Assembly: GCA_050701635.1 (NCBI GenBank)
Contig: JBOGDF010000292.1
Coordinates: forward strand, 1-7,083
Source of the DNA: WHSM01 sp050701635
GTDB taxonomy: Bacteria > Actinomycetota > Actinomycetes > Mycobacteriales > Micromonosporaceae
Length of the DNA stretch: 7,083 bases
Reading direction: 5' to 3'
A model generated the notes under the pieces. The model was not told the DNA's origin. It saw only the letters and a list, made by a program, of their open reading frames with translations, and searched no databases. Positions 6,122 through 7,083 of the stretch are shown here, in pieces; the stretch's first letter is position 1, and each line of letters starts with the position of its first letter. The translations under genes and the position numbers were made by a program.

Positions 6122-6153
6122 CACGCCGGCGTGCGATAGCGCACGCCGGCGTG
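6122..6153. terminator. Bidirectional hairpin terminator between convergent genes
   Basis: CACGCCGGCGTGCG (6122-6135) and its exact reverse complement (6140-6153) form a perfect 14-bp GC-rich stem with a 4-nt loop. It lies 18 nt after the TAG of the plus-strand peptidase and 4 nt after the TGA of the minus-strand zinc-ribbon gene. There is no U-tract on either strand, as is common for actinobacterial terminators. The same bases could also act as a paired binding site, because each arm contains a palindrome (see findings). Confidence 0.85.
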
Positions 6154-6157
6154 CCGG

Positions 6158-6400
6158 TCAGGACGAGAACAGCATCCGGCCGAAGCCGCCGCGCTTGTGG
6201 TGGCCGTGCCCGCGGTGGCCCCAGGCGGGCTGCCCGTACGCCGGGGGCGGCGCCGCGGGCTGCGAGAAGCCTTCCAACTGGTTGAGGTGCTCCAGCTCGC
6301 CGTAGTCGAGGAAAATCCCCCGGCAGCTGTCGCACTGTTCGATGTGGACTCCGCTGCGGTCGTAGGTACGCATGGCGCCGCGGCACTTCGGACACTGCAT
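6158..6400 (-). CDS. Small TFIIB-type zinc-ribbon protein
   Basis: The protein has 80 residues. Cys3-x2-Cys6 and Cys23-x2-Cys26 form a zinc ribbon, followed by RGIFLDYGELEHL (27-39). This is the pattern of the bacterial zf-TFIIB family (CPxC, then CxxCxGxWLDxGELE), whose members are mostly of unknown function. The tail (about 45-80) is low in complexity: Pro/Ala-rich, then a Gly/His/Arg stretch with four His within HRGHGHHKR (67-75), ending in GRMLFSS. It looks disordered and could bind metal or nucleic acid. The ATG at 6400 has GGAGGG 8 nt upstream. A longer in-frame extension to 6523 has arginine-rich, non-family sequence and is rejected. The gene converges on the peptidase gene and ends at the shared terminator. 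I do not assign a function. The family match is confident, but any transcription role is speculative despite the family name. Confidence 0.85.
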   Translation of the reverse strand: MQCPKCRGAMRTYDRSGVHIEQCDSCRGIFLDYGELEHLNQLEGFSQPAAPPPAYGQPAWGHRGHGHHKRGGFGRMLFSS

Positions 6401-6538
6401 CTGGTTCGCCCTCCGATCGTCGACTTCCAGCGTACGTGGGCGAGGCACCGGGTGGCCCGCGGAATCGCTGGACCACCCGGCCGATCGGTCTCTGGCGCGG
6501 CCGCGGGCCCAGGGCTGCGGCACGGGTCCGGCCGCGGG
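6401..6538. other. Intergenic gap with GC-rich repeats between the kinase and zinc-ribbon genes
   Basis: These 138 nt hold the zinc-ribbon ribosome binding site (GGAGGG, 6414-6409 on minus), a possible hairpin at 6448-6480, and two copies of GGCCGCGGG (6499-6507 and 6530-6538). I see no convincing promoter hexamers for the zinc-ribbon gene on the minus strand. Whether that gene has its own promoter or is read from the kinase gene is therefore open. Confidence 0.4.
6448..6480 (-). terminator. Possible hairpin downstream of the kinase gene
   Basis: CCGGGTGG (6448-6455) and CCACCCGG (6473-6480) are perfect 8-bp inverted arms with a 17-nt loop. The hairpin begins about 58 nt after the kinase stop on the minus strand. 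The long loop, the distance and the lack of a U-tract make it a weak terminator candidate. Confidence 0.3.
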
Positions 6539-7083
6539 TCAGCCCGCGGCGATCCGCCGGCTGGTGTCGACCAGCACCTGATCCAGCTCGTCCAGATCGC
6601 GCCGCTCCCGTGCCGCCGCGGCCAGCGCCAGCGCCGCCATCTGCACCACCAGCGCCCGGGCCACGGTGTCCAGCTCGCTCCCGGGCGGCTGGAACGGGTC
6701 GCCGTCGGCGGCCACCGCCGGTCCACCCGCGCGGCGGTACGCGTCCAGGAAGCGGTGCCAGGAATCGGGCGCCAGCAGCCCGGTGGCGTACCAGGCGGCC
6801 GGGCGGGCCAGATCCCAGACCGGATCGCCGTACCCGAGGTCGTCCACGTCGACCAGCAGCCAGCCCCGGTCGGGCAGGCGTACCAGCTGACCCAGGTGCC
6901 AGTCGCCGTGTACCAGCGCCCGTGGCCGCCCCGCCGGTGCGGCACCCGCCCCGTACGCCCACCGCGGCAGCGACCGGTACGCCGCCCGTACCGCCGGCGT
7001 GCCGGGATGGTCCGGTGCGCGGTGCAGCCGGGCCAGCGCCCGCGCCACCCGACCCGGCGCTCCAGCCACCACATCGTCCGGGG
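6539..7083 (-). CDS. Aminoglycoside phosphotransferase (APH)-fold kinase family protein, 5' end missing
   Basis: The 180 visible codons run to the right edge without a convincing start, so the N-lobe with the ATP-binding loop is outside. A GTG at 7072 opens the frame, but the coding pattern continues upstream of it, so I treat the gene as truncated. The visible C-lobe has the catalytic loop HGDWHLGQ (HGD codons at 6910-6902) and the metal-binding segment VDVDDLGYGDPVWDLA about 17 residues later. This is the HGDxxxxN ... DxD ... DLA layout of the APH/choline-kinase superfamily. The loop Asn that helps bind metal is Gln here. The HLGQ form also occurs in maltokinases as I remember them. Such genes in actinomycetes phosphorylate many small molecules and often have unknown substrates. 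Antibiotic resistance should not be assumed. The C-terminus is Ala-rich and helical. Confidence 0.8.
   Translation of the reverse strand, partial: PDDVVAGAPGRVARALARLHRAPDHPGTPAVRAAYRSLPRWAYGAGAAPAGRPRALVHGDWHLGQLVRLPDRGWLLVDVDDLGYGDPVWDLARPAAWYATGLLAPDSWHRFLDAYRRAGGPAVAADGDPFQPPGSELDTVARALVVQMAALALAAAARERRDLDELDQVLVDTSRRIAAG

Noticed and set aside
6401..6523. N-terminal extension of the zinc-ribbon protein to 6523
   Set aside because: The extra 41 residues are Arg/Pro-rich and unlike the family, which begins directly with the CPxC motif. The ATG at 6400 has its own GGAGGG.
6499..6538. Direct repeat GGCCGCGGG (6499-6507 and 6530-6538) as a mobile-element scar
   Set aside because: It is short and purely G/C in a GC-rich gap, with no transposase or inverted ends nearby. 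Chance or a minor RNA fold explains it.

Overview
The window is GC-rich DNA, densely coding, with G or C at most third codon positions, GTG starts, strong GGAGG-type ribosome binding sites and hairpin terminators without U-tracts. It holds an actinobacterial FadA/FadB pair and a tandem TetR regulator. Together these point to a high-GC actinomycete. Micromonosporaceae is my guess from general look and codon habits and is not proven. No mobile element, CRISPR array, tRNA or rRNA is visible.

Region 1 (1-4022, minus strand) is a fatty-acid beta-oxidation operon read right to left: acyl-CoA dehydrogenase (step 1), then thiolase FadA (step 4), then the fused enoyl-CoA hydratase/3-hydroxyacyl-CoA dehydrogenase FadB (steps 2 and 3). 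FadB runs off the left edge without its C-terminus. Gaps of 28 and 31 nt, each holding a ribosome binding site, indicate one transcript. All four reactions of the spiral are encoded. The acyl-CoA ligase and electron-transfer flavoprotein are not in view.

Region 2 (4023-5448) is the control region. A divergent 187-nt intergenic segment separates the operon from a plus-strand regulator made of two fused TetR units. For the operon it shows a perfect TTGACA -35, a TATGTT -10, a perfect 13-bp palindrome abutting the -35 within the spacer, and an AT-rich imperfect palindrome across the -10 and predicted start. The simplest model is that the tandem TetR protein represses the operon, and perhaps itself, until an acyl-CoA-type ligand appears. 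This layout resembles mycobacterial Mce3R, another two-TetR-unit regulator of lipid genes, and is the most interesting part of the window.

Region 3 (5449-7083) is unrelated housekeeping or accessory content: a small secreted M23 (LytM) peptidase on plus; a strong 14-bp-stem hairpin as bidirectional terminator; and, on minus, a small TFIIB-type zinc-ribbon protein and the C-terminal part of an aminoglycoside-phosphotransferase-fold kinase that enters from the right edge.
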